A DNA stretch of 64,000 nucleotides from Candidatus Limosilactobacillus merdigallinarum (GCA_019114515.1 DXFH01000027.1:41759-105758); one strand, 5' to 3'; shown: positions 1 through 8,447, numbered from the stretch's first letter. Translations and numbers: made by a program. The notes: generated by a model not told the origin, from the sequence alone.

Positions 1-81
1 TACTAATGCGATCAGCAGTGTTAACGGAACCGCCTGTAAAATCTGAGGGAAGGATTCTCTGGCAAAATTGAAATCAAACAT
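1..81 (-). CDS. amino acid ABC transporter permease, N-terminal fragment
   Basis: Only the first 27 codons are inside the window; the gene runs off the left edge. It begins ATG at 81 with a strong AGGAGG ribosome site just upstream, overlapping the end of the preceding permease gene region. The residues seen (start MFDFNFARESF, then QAVPLTLLIALV) match the N-terminus of HisM-type permeases, where a short cytoplasmic stretch leads into the first membrane helix. As the fourth gene of the operon it probably forms a heterodimeric channel with the 222-residue permease upstream. Family assignment rests on a short piece and on context. Confidence 0.7.
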   Translation of the reverse strand, partial: MFDFNFARESFPQILQAVPLTLLIALV

Positions 82-94
82 AATTTTCCTCCTC

Positions 95-763
95 TCACGA
101 AATCACGGCAAAGTGTTTGCGTACCATCCGGAAAATGGCTTCAATAATCAAAACAATCAGCCAGTAAGTCAAAGCCAGTAAAATAAAGATCTGCAACTGG
201 TCGATACCAGCAGTCTGGTTGGATAAGTTAGAGGCTTCGTTGTACATGTCATATAAACCGAGAACGTATACCAAAGAGGTGGCCTTGACCAAGCCAATCA
301 CTAAGTTCTCCACATTCGGCAGTGCAATCACCGCTGCCTGTGGCAAAATAATCTGCATGAATGCGTGCCGGTTACTCATCCCGACTGACCGTGCTGCTTC
401 CAGTTGTCCTGGATCAACAGCCAGGTAAGCACTGCGGAAAGCTTCCGCCAAGTAAGCGCTCCACCCAATTGTCAAGCCAAAGATGCCAAACATTAATCGC
501 GTCCAGTGCTCGATATTAATACCCACAGCTTTCAGTAATACCGGTAAGCCATAGTAGGACAATAAAAGCATCAATAGTGGTGGCGTCCCCCGCACCAGGT
601 TGAGGTAAAAATCAGCCAGGCTGGACCAGAACTTACCCTTTGCTAAGCGCATACGGGTTAATAGCAATCCCAATAGCGTAGCCAGAATCAATGACCAAAA
701 TAGTAACAGCAGAGTGTTCGGCAGCCCACGTAAGATCACGCTCATAATTTTGCTTGACTTCAT
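95..763 (-). CDS. polar amino acid ABC transporter permease (HisM/GlnP type)
   Basis: The 222-residue integral membrane protein has the usual length of single-domain permeases of the polar amino acid uptake family. The N-terminus carries a long hydrophobic segment (about residues 10-36), and the cytoplasmic EAA loop that contacts the ATPase is visible around residues 122-141 (LEAARSVGMSN, ending ILPQ). It lies 14 nt after the ATPase gene and 13 nt before a second permease, so transporter subunits are clearly co-transcribed. The substrate is not readable from sequence; a Cys-codon leader at the operon front suggests cystine, cysteine or another sulfur-containing compound (inference). No substrate-binding protein is seen here; it may lie beyond the left edge. 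Confidence 0.9.
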   Translation of the reverse strand: MKSSKIMSVILRGLPNTLLLLFWSLILATLLGLLLTRMRLAKGKFWSSLADFYLNLVRGTPPLLMLLLSYYGLPVLLKAVGINIEHWTRLMFGIFGLTIGWSAYLAEAFRSAYLAVDPGQLEAARSVGMSNRHAFMQIILPQAAVIALPNVENLVIGLVKATSLVYVLGLYDMYNEASNLSNQTAGIDQLQIFILLALTYWLIVLIIEAIFRMVRKHFAVIS

Positions 764-777
764 AAAAAAACCACCAC

Positions 778-1521
778 CTAATAATTTTCTGCTAAGGCAC
801 TTAAGAATTGCTGCGTTCGCTCTTCCTTAGGATGATCAAATACTTGATCAGGCGTCCCACTTTCGACAATCTGCCCATCATCAAAAAAGACAATTCGTGA
901 GGCAACATTTCGCGCAAATGACATCTGGTGGGTTACTACCACCATTGTTTGTCCCGCCTGCGCTAGATCACGCATATCATCTAGCACCGTACCTACTAAT
1001 TCTGGATCCAGTGCCGATGTTGGTTCATCGAACAAGATGACATCAGGCTTCAAGACCGTTGCCCGCGCAATCCCAATTCGCTGCTGCTGACCACCAGACA
1101 ACTGTGAAGGATAATGGTCAGCTTGATTGGCTAACCCAAGTGATTCCAATTCCCTTTTAGCAATCGCCATCGCTTGATCTTTCGCCATGCCCTGTCCGTA
1201 AATCAAGCCTTCCGCGATGTTTTGCTGGGCCGTCTTATTTTTGAAGAGGTTGTAATTTTGAAAGACCATCGCACTATGCCGACGAACATACTGAATTTGT
1301 TCTTTAGTGGGGTGCGATAAATCAATCGTTTGTTCATTAAACTTCATCGTTCCTAAATCAGCATTTTCTAAGAAGTTAAGGTTTCTCAATAAGGTTGTCT
1401 TGCCTGAACCCGATGGGCCAATGATGACGACGACTTCACCTTGGTCTACTTGAAAGTCGATTCCTTTCAGGACCGCGCGCCCGTTAAATTGTTTGCGTAA
1501 ATTTTTTACCCCTAATAGCAT
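778..1521 (-). CDS. polar amino acid ABC transporter ATP-binding protein
   Basis: This 247-residue ATPase energises the adjacent permeases. Walker A GPSGSGKT is at residues 35-42, the Q-loop at VFQNYNLF, the signature LSGGQQQR at 141-148, Walker B VILFDEP at 161-167 and the switch histidine in VTHQM at 198. It belongs to the GlnQ/HisP group for polar amino acid import. The reading frame extends 29 codons upstream, but the start at 1521 is preferred because an AGGGGTGA ribosome site precedes it and the extension would overlap the upstream gene. It begins 4 nt after the stop of the methyltransferase-like gene, which indicates tight translational coupling. Confidence 0.93.
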   Translation of the reverse strand: MLLGVKNLRKQFNGRAVLKGIDFQVDQGEVVVIIGPSGSGKTTLLRNLNFLENADLGTMKFNEQTIDLSHPTKEQIQYVRRHSAMVFQNYNLFKNKTAQQNIAEGLIYGQGMAKDQAMAIAKRELESLGLANQADHYPSQLSGGQQQRIGIARATVLKPDVILFDEPTSALDPELVGTVLDDMRDLAQAGQTMVVVTHQMSFARNVASRIVFFDDGQIVESGTPDQVFDHPKEERTQQFLSALAENY

Positions 1522-1525
1522 TTCA

Positions 1526-2542
1526 TCACCCCTGATAATCGTGTGCTGCTTCGATTGCCCACCGTAAATGATCATAATTAATATCCCGCGGTACCGTGCA
1601 GTCAGCACCTAGCAGTACGCCGGTGGTGCCAGCTTCATCTAATAGGCGCTTAACTTCAGCTTGAATGGCTGCTTTGTCCCCATGGTAAAGAATTCCCTTG
1701 GTAGAGTTATCAAAGCCGCCTAATACTGGCCGGTCGTGGAAGAGCCGCTTTCCTTCGCCTAACGTGAAGCCATCCGTTTTAGTGGCCCAGTTAATTACCT
1801 GCAGCGGGTAATCCTTAAACCATTCAAGATGGTTGTAGGCACCGTCAAAACCACAGATATGCAAAATGTTCAAACTGCTTTCTTGGTTAATGGCTTCTTG
1901 CACCTGCTGGTCAATTGGTTCCATCACTTCTTGGAAGAAATGCAAGTTATCTAAACGGTCATCCTGCACTGATTGAGTGGAGTAGTAAATCCCGTCAATC
2001 CCCGTCTGCATCAATGCATAGACTAATTTATGCAAATCAGCGGCCATTACTGACAAAACATGCTTAACTAGTTCTGGATCGGCAATGTACAGGTCTGCGA
2101 AGCGATGGTCAGCTGCCAGCAAAGGATCAACATAGTGTTCAATCAAACCCCACTTGAACAGGTACATGGGAGAAAACACCGTCACAAAGACTGGTTTGTC
2201 ACCAGCAATCACTTTTTGCTGACGAGCTAATTTTTGCTGGTCAAGAATCCAGGGATCATCGTCCTCTAAAGGCTTAATGTTATCTAAGTCGTGTGTATCC
2301 TGCGGGTTATTCACGCCACGGAAAGGATATGGGAAATAGCCATCCAGCATCGTCTTTACAAAATCCAAATCTAAATCTTTGAGGTATTTGCGATGACCAT
2401 TCAAGTTCACATCGACTACTTCAGGATGTTTGTAGGCATCGGTAAATTCGTTGTCCGCGAAGTGACGCCAAAATGATGCAGGTACTCCGTTGGTCTTTTG
2501 ATTATGCAATGCTGCTAATACTTCTTCTCTTGCCAAACTCAT
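1526..2542 (-). CDS. URO-D fold protein, probable zinc-dependent methyltransferase (MtaA/CmuA-like)
   Basis: The 338-residue protein belongs to the uroporphyrinogen decarboxylase superfamily. The start at 2542 is chosen for its AGGAGG ribosome site; the frame begins 15 codons earlier inside the attenuator. Near the C-terminus it has LHICG (His228-x-Cys230) and GADCTVP (Cys315), the His-x-Cys...Cys arrangement that binds zinc in corrinoid/coenzyme M methyltransferases such as MtaA, and not the typical heme-pathway enzyme. No heme gene is nearby. It is the first structural gene of the transporter operon, downstream of a Cys-codon leader peptide and a terminator. A role in moving a methyl group to or from an imported thiol or thioether is inferred; a substrate cannot be named. 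Confidence 0.75.
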   Translation of the reverse strand: MSLAREEVLAALHNQKTNGVPASFWRHFADNEFTDAYKHPEVVDVNLNGHRKYLKDLDLDFVKTMLDGYFPYPFRGVNNPQDTHDLDNIKPLEDDDPWILDQQKLARQQKVIAGDKPVFVTVFSPMYLFKWGLIEHYVDPLLAADHRFADLYIADPELVKHVLSVMAADLHKLVYALMQTGIDGIYYSTQSVQDDRLDNLHFFQEVMEPIDQQVQEAINQESSLNILHICGFDGAYNHLEWFKDYPLQVINWATKTDGFTLGEGKRLFHDRPVLGGFDNSTKGILYHGDKAAIQAEVKRLLDEAGTTGVLLGADCTVPRDINYDHLRWAIEAAHDYQG

Positions 2543-2573
2543 GTTGATTCCTCCTAGACGAAAATGAAGACAC

Positions 2574-2611
2574 AAAAAAACTCGCAATCATGACTAACAT
2601 GGTTGCGAGTT
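2574..2611 (-). terminator. attenuator terminator before the URO-D/ABC operon
   Basis: On the minus strand the arms ACTCGCAA-C-CATG and CATG-A-TTGCGAGT form a 13-position stem with one C/A mismatch and a five-base loop, followed directly by seven T. It lies between the leader peptide stop (2640) and the first structural gene (2542), so it must be read through for operon expression. Its 5' arm contains AACCATGTTAG, which can alternatively pair with leader codons 20-22. Confidence 0.85.
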
Positions 2612-2639
2612 CTTCGTATTTTGAAGGTGACAATCTTAA

Positions 2640-2738
2640 TTACGCATGTACCGCAAAAAGACCGCCAACTGAAACCATGTCAGTTCGCTTGTTAATGTCA
2701 GTACATGCACAACATTCAAAGTTAAACAAACTTAACAT
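2640..2738 (-). CDS. Cys-rich leader peptide (32 aa)
   Basis: A short frame starts ATG at 2738 behind a very strong ribosome site (GAGGAGGAG) and stops with TAA at 2640. The peptide begins MLSLFNFE, then Cys9-Cys10-Ala-Cys12, and ends with GGLFAVHA. Three Cys codons within four positions are rare for a protein this small and are the expected signal of a leader peptide that measures charged tRNA-Cys by ribosome stalling. Downstream leader sequence CTGACATGGTT (codons 19-22) can pair with the 5' arm of the terminator at 2574-2611, which would form an antiterminator. The role is inferred; the frame, Cys cluster, ribosome site and pairings are visible. Confidence 0.75.
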   Translation of the reverse strand: MLSLFNFECCACTDINKRTDMVSVGGLFAVHA

Positions 2739-2770
2739 GATTTCTCCTCCTCTTCGTTAATGATGTCTAA

Positions 2771-2799
2771 ACTATAACTACTTACAAAAAGATAGTCAA
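2771..2799 (-). promoter_or_regulatory. promoter of the leader peptide and URO-D/ABC operon
   Basis: A near-consensus sigma-A promoter: -35 TTGACT (2794-2799), 17-base spacer, -10 TATAGT (2771-2776). It lies about 30 nt before the leader peptide start codon. Confidence 0.85.
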
Positions 2800-2824
2800 G
2801 CCTAAATACCAAATTTTTTGATTT

Positions 2825-3262
2825 TTATTTTTCGTACAGGATAGTAACGGGACCGTCATTAAGCAAGTCGACCTGCATGTCTGCACCAAACTTTCCCGTC
2901 GCTACCGGGACTCCAGTAGCCCGCAGCTTAGCATTAAACTGATCATACAGTTTTTCTGCTAATTCTGGCTTAGCGGCTTTTGAAAAGCCTGGGCGGTTAC
3001 CATGTTTGACATCCGCATACAGAGTGAACTGTGAAATCGACAGAATCGCACCCTTCACATCTTTTAGCCCTAGGTTCATCTTACCGGGTTCACTTTCAAA
3101 TACCCGTAAGTTGGTTACCTTGTGCACCATCCAGTCAAGCGTCTCTTCGTCATCGTCAGGGCCAAACCCTACTAGCAACATATAGCCTCGCTGAATTTTA
3201 CCAATCACTTCACCATCAACGCTGACTGAGGCGTGTTTTACTCGCTGTAAAACAATTCGCAT
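2825..3262 (-). CDS. dtd: D-aminoacyl-tRNA deacylase
   Basis: The 145-residue enzyme hydrolyses D-amino acids (and glycine mischarged on tRNA-Ala) from tRNA in the cytoplasm. Both family hallmarks are present: SQFTLYAD in the middle and the Gly-cisPro-type LNDGPVTI motif near the C-terminus, and the length is standard. It follows rel by 12 nt and shares its transcript, an arrangement common in Firmicutes. An AGGAGG-like ribosome site precedes the ATG at 3262. Confidence 0.95.
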   Translation of the reverse strand: MRIVLQRVKHASVSVDGEVIGKIQRGYMLLVGFGPDDDEETLDWMVHKVTNLRVFESEPGKMNLGLKDVKGAILSISQFTLYADVKHGNRPGFSKAAKPELAEKLYDQFNAKLRATGVPVATGKFGADMQVDLLNDGPVTILYEK

Positions 3263-3274
3263 TTGAACTTCCTC

Positions 3275-5506
3275 CTAATGGATTACCCGTTTAACAACAT
3301 ATACATCGTGAATATTCTTTAAAGCATCCATGATGATCTGCAAATGTTCTGCATTGCGCACGCCGACTGAAACGAAAATAATGGCTAGCCGATTATGGTC
3401 GAGTTTTCCATTAACCGAGTTCAGAAAACGCGTATTGTTGTTAATCGAGCGTAAAACATCATTCAATAAGCCATTGCGGTTATAGCCTTGTACTTCGATA
3501 TCAGCGTTGTAGTTGGTCTTATCGCCTTCTGAATTATTCCAGTAGATTTTGACCAGCCGCTGTCCGCTTTGCTCCGCCTGCTTAACATTAGGACAATCAA
3601 TGCGGTGTACCGACACACCACGGCCCTTTGTAATGTAGCCGACAATCGGGTCACCTGGCACAGGGCTACAGCAGTGGCTAAGCCGCGTCAACAGGTTATC
3701 CACGCCTTCGACAATTACGTCACTGTTGCCATTAGAAATGTGATTCCTATTGTTGGTGTTATTGTTCAGGGTTTGGTGATCTTCCATCAGCGCCTTTTCT
3801 TCTTTACGCTGCTGGTCGTCACGCCGTTGCTTGCGAATCTTAGCGGTGAACCGGTTACGCACTCCAATTGGCGTAACGTCGCCAAAACCAACAGCCGCAA
3901 ACAAGTCGTCGCCACTCTTGAAGTGCATTTGTGAAGCAACTGCAGCCACCTGTTCATCCGTCATTAATTCAGACGGTTCTAGACCATCTTCTCGTAAGAG
4001 ACGCTCAATTTGTGCGCGTCCTTCATCAATGTTCTTTTCCCGGTCATGGGAACGGAAGAATTGATGAATCTTATTCCGGGCACGCCGCGTCGATACCAGG
4101 TTAAGCCAGTCACGACTAGGGCCAGTGGATGATGGCGAAGTCAATATGTCGACAATATCCCCGTTCTTAATATCGTAATCCAACGGCACAATATGCCCAT
4201 TGACCTTCGCACCCGTGGCATGGTTACCCACTTCTGTATGGATTTGGTAAGCCATATCAAGCGGGCCAGCGCCCTTTGGCATTTCGATAACGTCGCCCTT
4301 AGGGGTAAATGCGTAAACCTTATCGGTAAAGACGTCACTCTGTACCCCCTGCATGAATTCATCAGTGTCGTGACTTTCATTACGCATTTCCAAAATTTCC
4401 TTAACCACGTTCAGCTTTTGGCTGTCGCGGTTAATAGCGACACCATTGGTCTTGCCTTCCTTGTAAGCCCAGTGTGCGGCAACCCCATATTCGGCCACTT
4501 CATGCATTTTGTGCGTCCTAATTTGGATCTCTAGCGGATGCCCTTTCGGACCAATCACCGTTGTATGCAGTGACTGGTAGCCATTGGCCTTAGGCATCGC
4601 AATATAATCTTTGAAACGACCAGGCATTGGAGTCCAGGTTGTATGAATGGCCCCTAAAACAGCATAACAGTCTCGTACCGTATCGACTACTACCCGCACC
4701 GCCAGTAAGTCGTAAATTTCACTGAACTGTTTGTGCTGGGTAACCATCTTGCGGTAAATGGAATAAATATGCTTGGGACGACCATAAATTTCGACATTTG
4801 GTCCGAGCTTTAAATCAGAAATGGCCTGCTTTACCTTTTCCACCGCTTCATTGATATAAGAAACCCGCTGATCACGACGCGAATGCATTAGATGAGCAAT
4901 CCGATAGTACTGCTGGGGATTTAAGTAGCGCAGTGACAAGTCTTCTAGTTCCCACTTGATCGTACTAATCCCTAACCGGTCGGCAATCGGTGCATAAATC
5001 TCTAAAGTTTCATTAGCAATTCGTCGCTGCTTATCTGGGCGTAGGTGTTGGAGGGTACGCATATTATGCAGACGGTCAGCTAATTTGACGATCATGACCC
5101 GAATGTCTTTACTCATCGCCAACAATAATTTCCGGTGAGTTTCGGCCATCTGTTCTTTATTTGACTTGTAATGAATCTTACTGATTTTGGTATCGCCATC
5201 GACAATCATGGCAATAGTTGGCCCAAATATCTCTTTAATATCAGCTAAAGTGGCCCCGGTGTCTTCGACAATGTCATGAATATACCCTGCACAGACAGTT
5301 TCGGGATCCATATGCAATTCTGCTAGGATTCCAGCTACTTGGATCGGGTGAATAATATATGGTTCACCTGATTGCCGCTTCTGGTCATGATGAGCAACCG
5401 CCGCAAAATGGTAGGCACGTTCAACTAAGGCTACATGTTCTGCATTCATGTAGCCTTCTACCATGTGCTTAACATCTTCATGGGTTAATTCTTTAGTTTG
5501 CGACAT
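3275..5506 (-). CDS. rel: bifunctional (p)ppGpp synthetase/hydrolase Rel
   Basis: The 743-residue stringent-response enzyme makes and degrades (p)ppGpp. The N-terminal HD hydrolase domain keeps HD at 77-78 and EDT at 81-83, so hydrolysis is expected to be active. The synthetase domain lies around residues 235-350 (for example YGRPKHIYSIYRK and AMPKANGYQSLH). A TGS domain begins near VYAFTPKGDVIEMP, a conserved Cys/His region follows (HCCSPVPGD), and an ACT domain closes the protein. The length matches long Rel proteins of Firmicutes. It is followed by dtd and preceded by a small membrane protein gene in the same direction. Confidence 0.97.
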   Translation of the reverse strand: MSQTKELTHEDVKHMVEGYMNAEHVALVERAYHFAAVAHHDQKRQSGEPYIIHPIQVAGILAELHMDPETVCAGYIHDIVEDTGATLADIKEIFGPTIAMIVDGDTKISKIHYKSNKEQMAETHRKLLLAMSKDIRVMIVKLADRLHNMRTLQHLRPDKQRRIANETLEIYAPIADRLGISTIKWELEDLSLRYLNPQQYYRIAHLMHSRRDQRVSYINEAVEKVKQAISDLKLGPNVEIYGRPKHIYSIYRKMVTQHKQFSEIYDLLAVRVVVDTVRDCYAVLGAIHTTWTPMPGRFKDYIAMPKANGYQSLHTTVIGPKGHPLEIQIRTHKMHEVAEYGVAAHWAYKEGKTNGVAINRDSQKLNVVKEILEMRNESHDTDEFMQGVQSDVFTDKVYAFTPKGDVIEMPKGAGPLDMAYQIHTEVGNHATGAKVNGHIVPLDYDIKNGDIVDILTSPSSTGPSRDWLNLVSTRRARNKIHQFFRSHDREKNIDEGRAQIERLLREDGLEPSELMTDEQVAAVASQMHFKSGDDLFAAVGFGDVTPIGVRNRFTAKIRKQRRDDQQRKEEKALMEDHQTLNNNTNNRNHISNGNSDVIVEGVDNLLTRLSHCCSPVPGDPIVGYITKGRGVSVHRIDCPNVKQAEQSGQRLVKIYWNNSEGDKTNYNADIEVQGYNRNGLLNDVLRSINNNTRFLNSVNGKLDHNRLAIIFVSVGVRNAEHLQIIMDALKNIHDVYVVKRVIH

Positions 5507-5527
5507 ATAGTCCCCTCCCTAGTTATT

Positions 5528-5842
5528 TTATTCACGTGACAGGGACCATGCTAAGTAAGCAAGTCCTAAGTAAACCAAGGCAAAGTACCAGCTATACCTC
5601 GGGGTGAAGAAATAGGCACCAATCATGAAGCATACCGGGAAAACCAATAATTTCCAGCTCCGCCGTTCTTTACGCAAGTACCAGCCTGTCCAGATAGCAA
5701 ACAAGCTTAACACCAAGAAGATAATCATCATTAATGTCTTATGGATAAATGGCAGTTTGCCTGCTAAGGCAGTGATCACGATGCCGGCAATCAAGCTGCT
5801 AACCCAAAGTTTTTTATCGATCTTTTGTCCGATTTGCTTCAT
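5528..5842 (-). CDS. small membrane protein of unknown function
   Basis: I do not recognise this 104-residue protein as a named family. After a charged N-terminus (MKQIGQKIDKK) it shows four hydrophobic stretches, roughly residues 14-28, 34-55, 64-80 and 85-101, with a basic patch RKERRSWK between the second and third. This suggests a four-helix inner membrane protein. It ends 22 nt before the rel start and is transcribed in the same direction, so it may be co-expressed with rel and dtd from the promoter just upstream. No catalytic motif is visible. Confidence 0.7.
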   Translation of the reverse strand: MKQIGQKIDKKLWVSSLIAGIVITALAGKLPFIHKTLMMIIFLVLSLFAIWTGWYLRKERRSWKLLVFPVCFMIGAYFFTPRYSWYFALVYLGLAYLAWSLSRE

Positions 5843-5880
5843 TAGTATTTCAATCCTTCATTCAGTCTTTTAATGAGGCT

Positions 5881-5886
5881 ATTTTA
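5881..5886 (-). promoter_or_regulatory. probable extended -10 promoter for the membrane protein-rel-dtd operon
   Basis: TAAAAT preceded by TGG (extended -10) lies about 40 nt before the start at 5842. No good -35 is visible, so this call is moderate. Confidence 0.5.
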
Positions 5887-5912
5887 CCATAAGCAATACG
5901 GTTTGCATGGAT

Positions 5913-6653
5913 TTAATCGAGTTCTAGTTGATAAGAAACACAAGCCAAAAAGTACAGCGGTGCCGTTTCCGTTCGTAAAATCCGTGGTCCTAATCCTGCC
6001 GCCTTAACTTGATTGCTTGTCATATAATCGATCTCTGATTGACTGATCCCGCCTTCTGGGCCAAAAATCGCCAACAGGCTTTGCCCCTTCTTAATTTGTC
6101 TAAGCGTTTGGACCAGCTGAGCATGCTCTCCTTGCTTGGCAGATTCCTCCCAGGCAACCAGACGAAAGTCAGCCGGTTCATGTTTTAATAACGCATCCAA
6201 GCTGTTGTCATAGCCAATTTCCGGGATCTTGGTCCGGTGGGACTGTTCCGCAGCCGCATGGGCAATCTTTTGCAAATGAGCCAATTTTTTAGCCAACTTA
6301 TTGTCCCGCCACTGACTGATAGACCGTTTTGCAGCAAAGAAAATAATCTTGTCTGCACCTAATTCCGTTCCCTTTTGGACGATCAATTCCGGTTTGCCCT
6401 TAGTTTTAGGTAATCCGCACGCAAGGATGACATTGACCGGTAATTCAGGTTGCCGATCAATCTGATTCACCAATGCTAATTTAGCTGTATCTCGATCAAC
6501 CAACTGCGCCTTAAAAACTCGGTGATCTGGCAATACCACTTCACATTCACTGCCCACAACTGCCCGCATTACCCGCACAAAGTGATGAGCGGCATCCGCC
6601 GGCAATTGTACTTGATTGTTTTTGGGCATTTCATCAACAAAGTATTGTTGCAT
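5913..6653 (-). CDS. rsmE: 16S rRNA (uracil1498-N3)-methyltransferase
   Basis: The 246-residue SPOUT-class enzyme methylates U1498 in helix 44 of 16S rRNA, using S-adenosylmethionine. Family features are present: LACGLPKTKG, the SAM-binding knot segments IFGPEGGIS and GLGPRILRTETAPL near the C-terminus, and standard length. It starts 2 nt after prmA stops, so the two are translationally coupled; prmA-rsmE is a widespread Firmicute pair. It precedes the membrane protein-rel-dtd cluster. Confidence 0.96.
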   Translation of the reverse strand: MQQYFVDEMPKNNQVQLPADAAHHFVRVMRAVVGSECEVVLPDHRVFKAQLVDRDTAKLALVNQIDRQPELPVNVILACGLPKTKGKPELIVQKGTELGADKIIFFAAKRSISQWRDNKLAKKLAHLQKIAHAAAEQSHRTKIPEIGYDNSLDALLKHEPADFRLVAWEESAKQGEHAQLVQTLRQIKKGQSLLAIFGPEGGISQSEIDYMTSNQVKAAGLGPRILRTETAPLYFLACVSYQLELD

Positions 6654-6655
6654 AA

Positions 6656-7618
6656 TTAGTCCTCTTCATCACTTGGCCGGTGAGCAATAATCCCATACCA
6701 GTCTTTCATCCGCATTGTTTCATCAATAATAAAGCCACCATCCAGTATTGCCTTTTTAACTGCCAAAAACTTGTCTTCAATAATGCCAGACGTCAGGAAA
6801 TAACCACCAGGCTTTAAGTTGGCCATCGCTTGCGGTACTAATGGGACGATGATTTCGGCCAAAATATTAGCCACTACCACGTCAACAGATTTATGAATGC
6901 CATCCAAGAGGTTGTTAACTCCGAGATGAACGTCTTTAGCAATTGGGTTCAAATAAATGTTTTTCTGCGCTGATTTAACTGCTACGTCGTCAATGTCATA
7001 AGCAGATACTTCACCTGCACCAAGCTGCTTTGCCGCAATGCTTAAAACCCCTGAACCAGTGCCCACTTCTAAGACAGATTCACCGCCGCGTAGCACGATT
7101 TCTAATGCTTGCAGCATGAGTTTAGTTGTCGGGTGCGTACCGGTACCAAAGGCCATTCCCGGATCCAAAATCAGCTCTTTTTCGCCAGCCTGTGCTGGTT
7201 GATAATCTTCCCATTGTGGGACAACAGTCAAACGACTCGTAACCCTGACCGGATGATAGTAGCGCTGCCATACAGTCGCCCAATCTTGGTTATTGATACT
7301 TTCACTGTGTACCAGTGCTGGTGCCGGATTCAAACCAAACTGATTCAGTTGCTGTACCCGTTGTTCAATATCCTTCATTAGCTCCGGCAAAAAGGCCTTC
7401 GGGGGGAAATAGCCAGTGACGGCTGCTCCTGATTGACGATGCGGTAAAGTTTTGGGATCAACAATCTCACCATACGGTCCATATTTACCAGCTTTTAAGT
7501 GGGCAAAATCAGCCGCATTGTCGATTTTGACGCCATTAGCACCCGAATCCGTCAAAATATAGCTAACGGCCTCTACAGCTTCGTTACTGGTTTCCACCGT
7601 TACTGCTGTCCAATCCAT
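6656..7618 (-). CDS. prmA: ribosomal protein L11 methyltransferase
   Basis: The 320-residue enzyme methylates L11 with SAM. The N-terminal part is the substrate-recognition domain; the linker holds [15 protein letters not shown] (151-165), typical of PrmA. The SAM-binding motif I is EVGTGSG at 184-190, followed by the catalytic-loop region VANILAEI. A good ribosome site (AGGAGG) lies upstream of ATG 7618. It begins the prmA-rsmE pair, just after a small terminator-like hairpin at 7642-7661. Confidence 0.96.
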   Translation of the reverse strand: MDWTAVTVETSNEAVEAVSYILTDSGANGVKIDNAADFAHLKAGKYGPYGEIVDPKTLPHRQSGAAVTGYFPPKAFLPELMKDIEQRVQQLNQFGLNPAPALVHSESINNQDWATVWQRYYHPVRVTSRLTVVPQWEDYQPAQAGEKELILDPGMAFGTGTHPTTKLMLQALEIVLRGGESVLEVGTGSGVLSIAAKQLGAGEVSAYDIDDVAVKSAQKNIYLNPIAKDVHLGVNNLLDGIHKSVDVVVANILAEIIVPLVPQAMANLKPGGYFLTSGIIEDKFLAVKKAILDGGFIIDETMRMKDWYGIIAHRPSDEED

Positions 7619-7641
7619 AACAAACCTCCTAATCGAAAAAA

Positions 7642-7661
7642 AGCGACCCTGATAAGCCGCT
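7642..7661 (-). terminator. short terminator upstream of prmA
   Basis: On the minus strand AGCGGC pairs with GGTCGCT over a seven-base loop and is followed by seven T. It would end transcripts of the small upstream gene or attenuate entry into prmA. Confidence 0.6.
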
Positions 7662-7681
7662 CATTCGTTTCTCTTCATTAA

Positions 7682-8008
7682 TTATTCTTTATCCTTCTCA
7701 ACCGTCTCTTCGTCCTGCTTCTCCCTTTTAGCTTGCTTCTTAGCCATATGCTGGTTTAGGTAGAGAAGTAAATCATTTTCAGTACGGAAGATTCGTGGAT
7801 GATGCTGGTGGTGGAGACGAACATCAATTTCATTGATTTTCAATCTGCCTGTCCAAGTATGCGAATAACGGATGATTACCCGATTATTAAGCTTGCGTTT
7901 ACCAAACCGGAAGACATACACATGCTGTGGTGTCATCATGGGACGAATATACTCTTTTTTATAATTCAAATCGTTGCTACGCATGAATTGTTTGGTCCGA
8001 TTTAAAAT
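7682..8008 (-). CDS. conserved small basic protein of unknown function, possible ATT start
   Basis: A 109-residue hydrophilic protein (about 108 residues plus initiator) with no family I can name. It is basic in the middle (FRFGKRKLNNRVIIRYSH) and ends in a charged tail (KKQAKREKQDEETVEKDKE). The start is unusual: a perfect AGGAGGTGA ribosome site is followed 8 nt later by ATT at 8008, while the in-frame GTG at 8017 lies inside that ribosome site and the first ATG (7984) is 31 nt away with no site of its own. Either ATT is used, as in some infC genes, or the start codon is mutated. It is transcribed divergently from the small membrane protein gene at 8185. Confidence 0.55.
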   Translation of the reverse strand: MLNRTKQFMRSNDLNYKKEYIRPMMTPQHVYVFRFGKRKLNNRVIIRYSHTWTGRLKINEIDVRLHHQHHPRIFRTENDLLLYLNQHMAKKQAKREKQDEETVEKDKE

Positions 8009-8140
8009 GGTAATCACCTCCTATAAATATCTTGACATTCCTAATCGTACTTATCAATATTTTACCACAGCTGACCCGGGCAAAAAAGTTAAAGATCTTG
8101 TAAATCGGTTCACAGAGTATGTCTAGCTGTCATTATCTTG

Positions 8141-8147
8141 CTATAAT
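8141..8147 (+). promoter_or_regulatory. extended -10 promoter for the small membrane protein
   Basis: TGCTATAAT (TATAAT at 8142-8147) is a consensus extended -10 element about 38 nt before the GTG start at 8185. No clear -35 is seen, as is common with extended -10 sites. Confidence 0.6.
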
Positions 8148-8184
8148 TTTAGCAATCTAGAATTGAAAGAAGGTAAAACAAACA

Positions 8185-8370
8185 GTGAGCTTTTTAATAG
8201 CGATCCTGGTCCTGTGGATTTTATGGAAGTTCTTTAAATTTTCACTGTGGCTAATCGGATTTTTATTCCTATTTTGTCTTGCTGCATTCTTTATCAAAGT
8301 CTTGATAATTCCAGCTATTTTGCTAATTCTCGGCAGTCTCGGCCTGGGCATGGCTAACTTATTCCGATAA
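8185..8370 (+). CDS. small hydrophobic membrane protein of unknown function
   Basis: The 61-residue product is almost entirely hydrophobic, with two membrane helices (about residues 2-22 and 24-56, the latter possibly broken in two). It is aromatic-rich at the start (LWILWKFFKF) and glycine-rich at the end (LGSLGLG). The GTG start at 8185 is preceded by GAAAGAAGG at 8165-8173, a plausible ribosome site. I cannot assign a function; it resembles other single small membrane proteins of lactobacilli. It stands alone between the divergent small basic gene and ldh. Confidence 0.55.
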   Translation: MSFLIAILVLWILWKFFKFSLWLIGFLFLFCLAAFFIKVLIIPAILLILGSLGLGMANLFR

Positions 8371-8420
8371 AAACTTGCCTGTTTCTACATTTTAGACGTT
8401 TATGCACTAACGAACTGTTG

Positions 8421-8426
8421 TATAAT
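8421..8426 (+). promoter_or_regulatory. -10 element of ldh promoter with overlapping cre-like core
   Basis: TATAAT at 8421-8426, with a weak TTTATG -35 sixteen bases upstream. Immediately after it, AAGCGTTAGCA (8430-8440) matches the 3' part of the CcpA cre consensus (11 of 14 positions when aligned), so catabolite control of ldh is possible. Confidence 0.6.
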
Positions 8427-8447
8427 GTCAAGCGTTAGCATAAATAT

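Noticed and set aside
1522..1608. N-terminal extension of the ABC ATPase
   Set aside because: It would overlap the methyltransferase-like gene and lacks a ribosome site; the start at 1521 has one.
1526..2542. Heme-pathway uroporphyrinogen decarboxylase (hemE)
   Set aside because: It has the HxC...C zinc motif of the methyltransferase branch and no heme neighbours; lactobacilli generally do not make heme.
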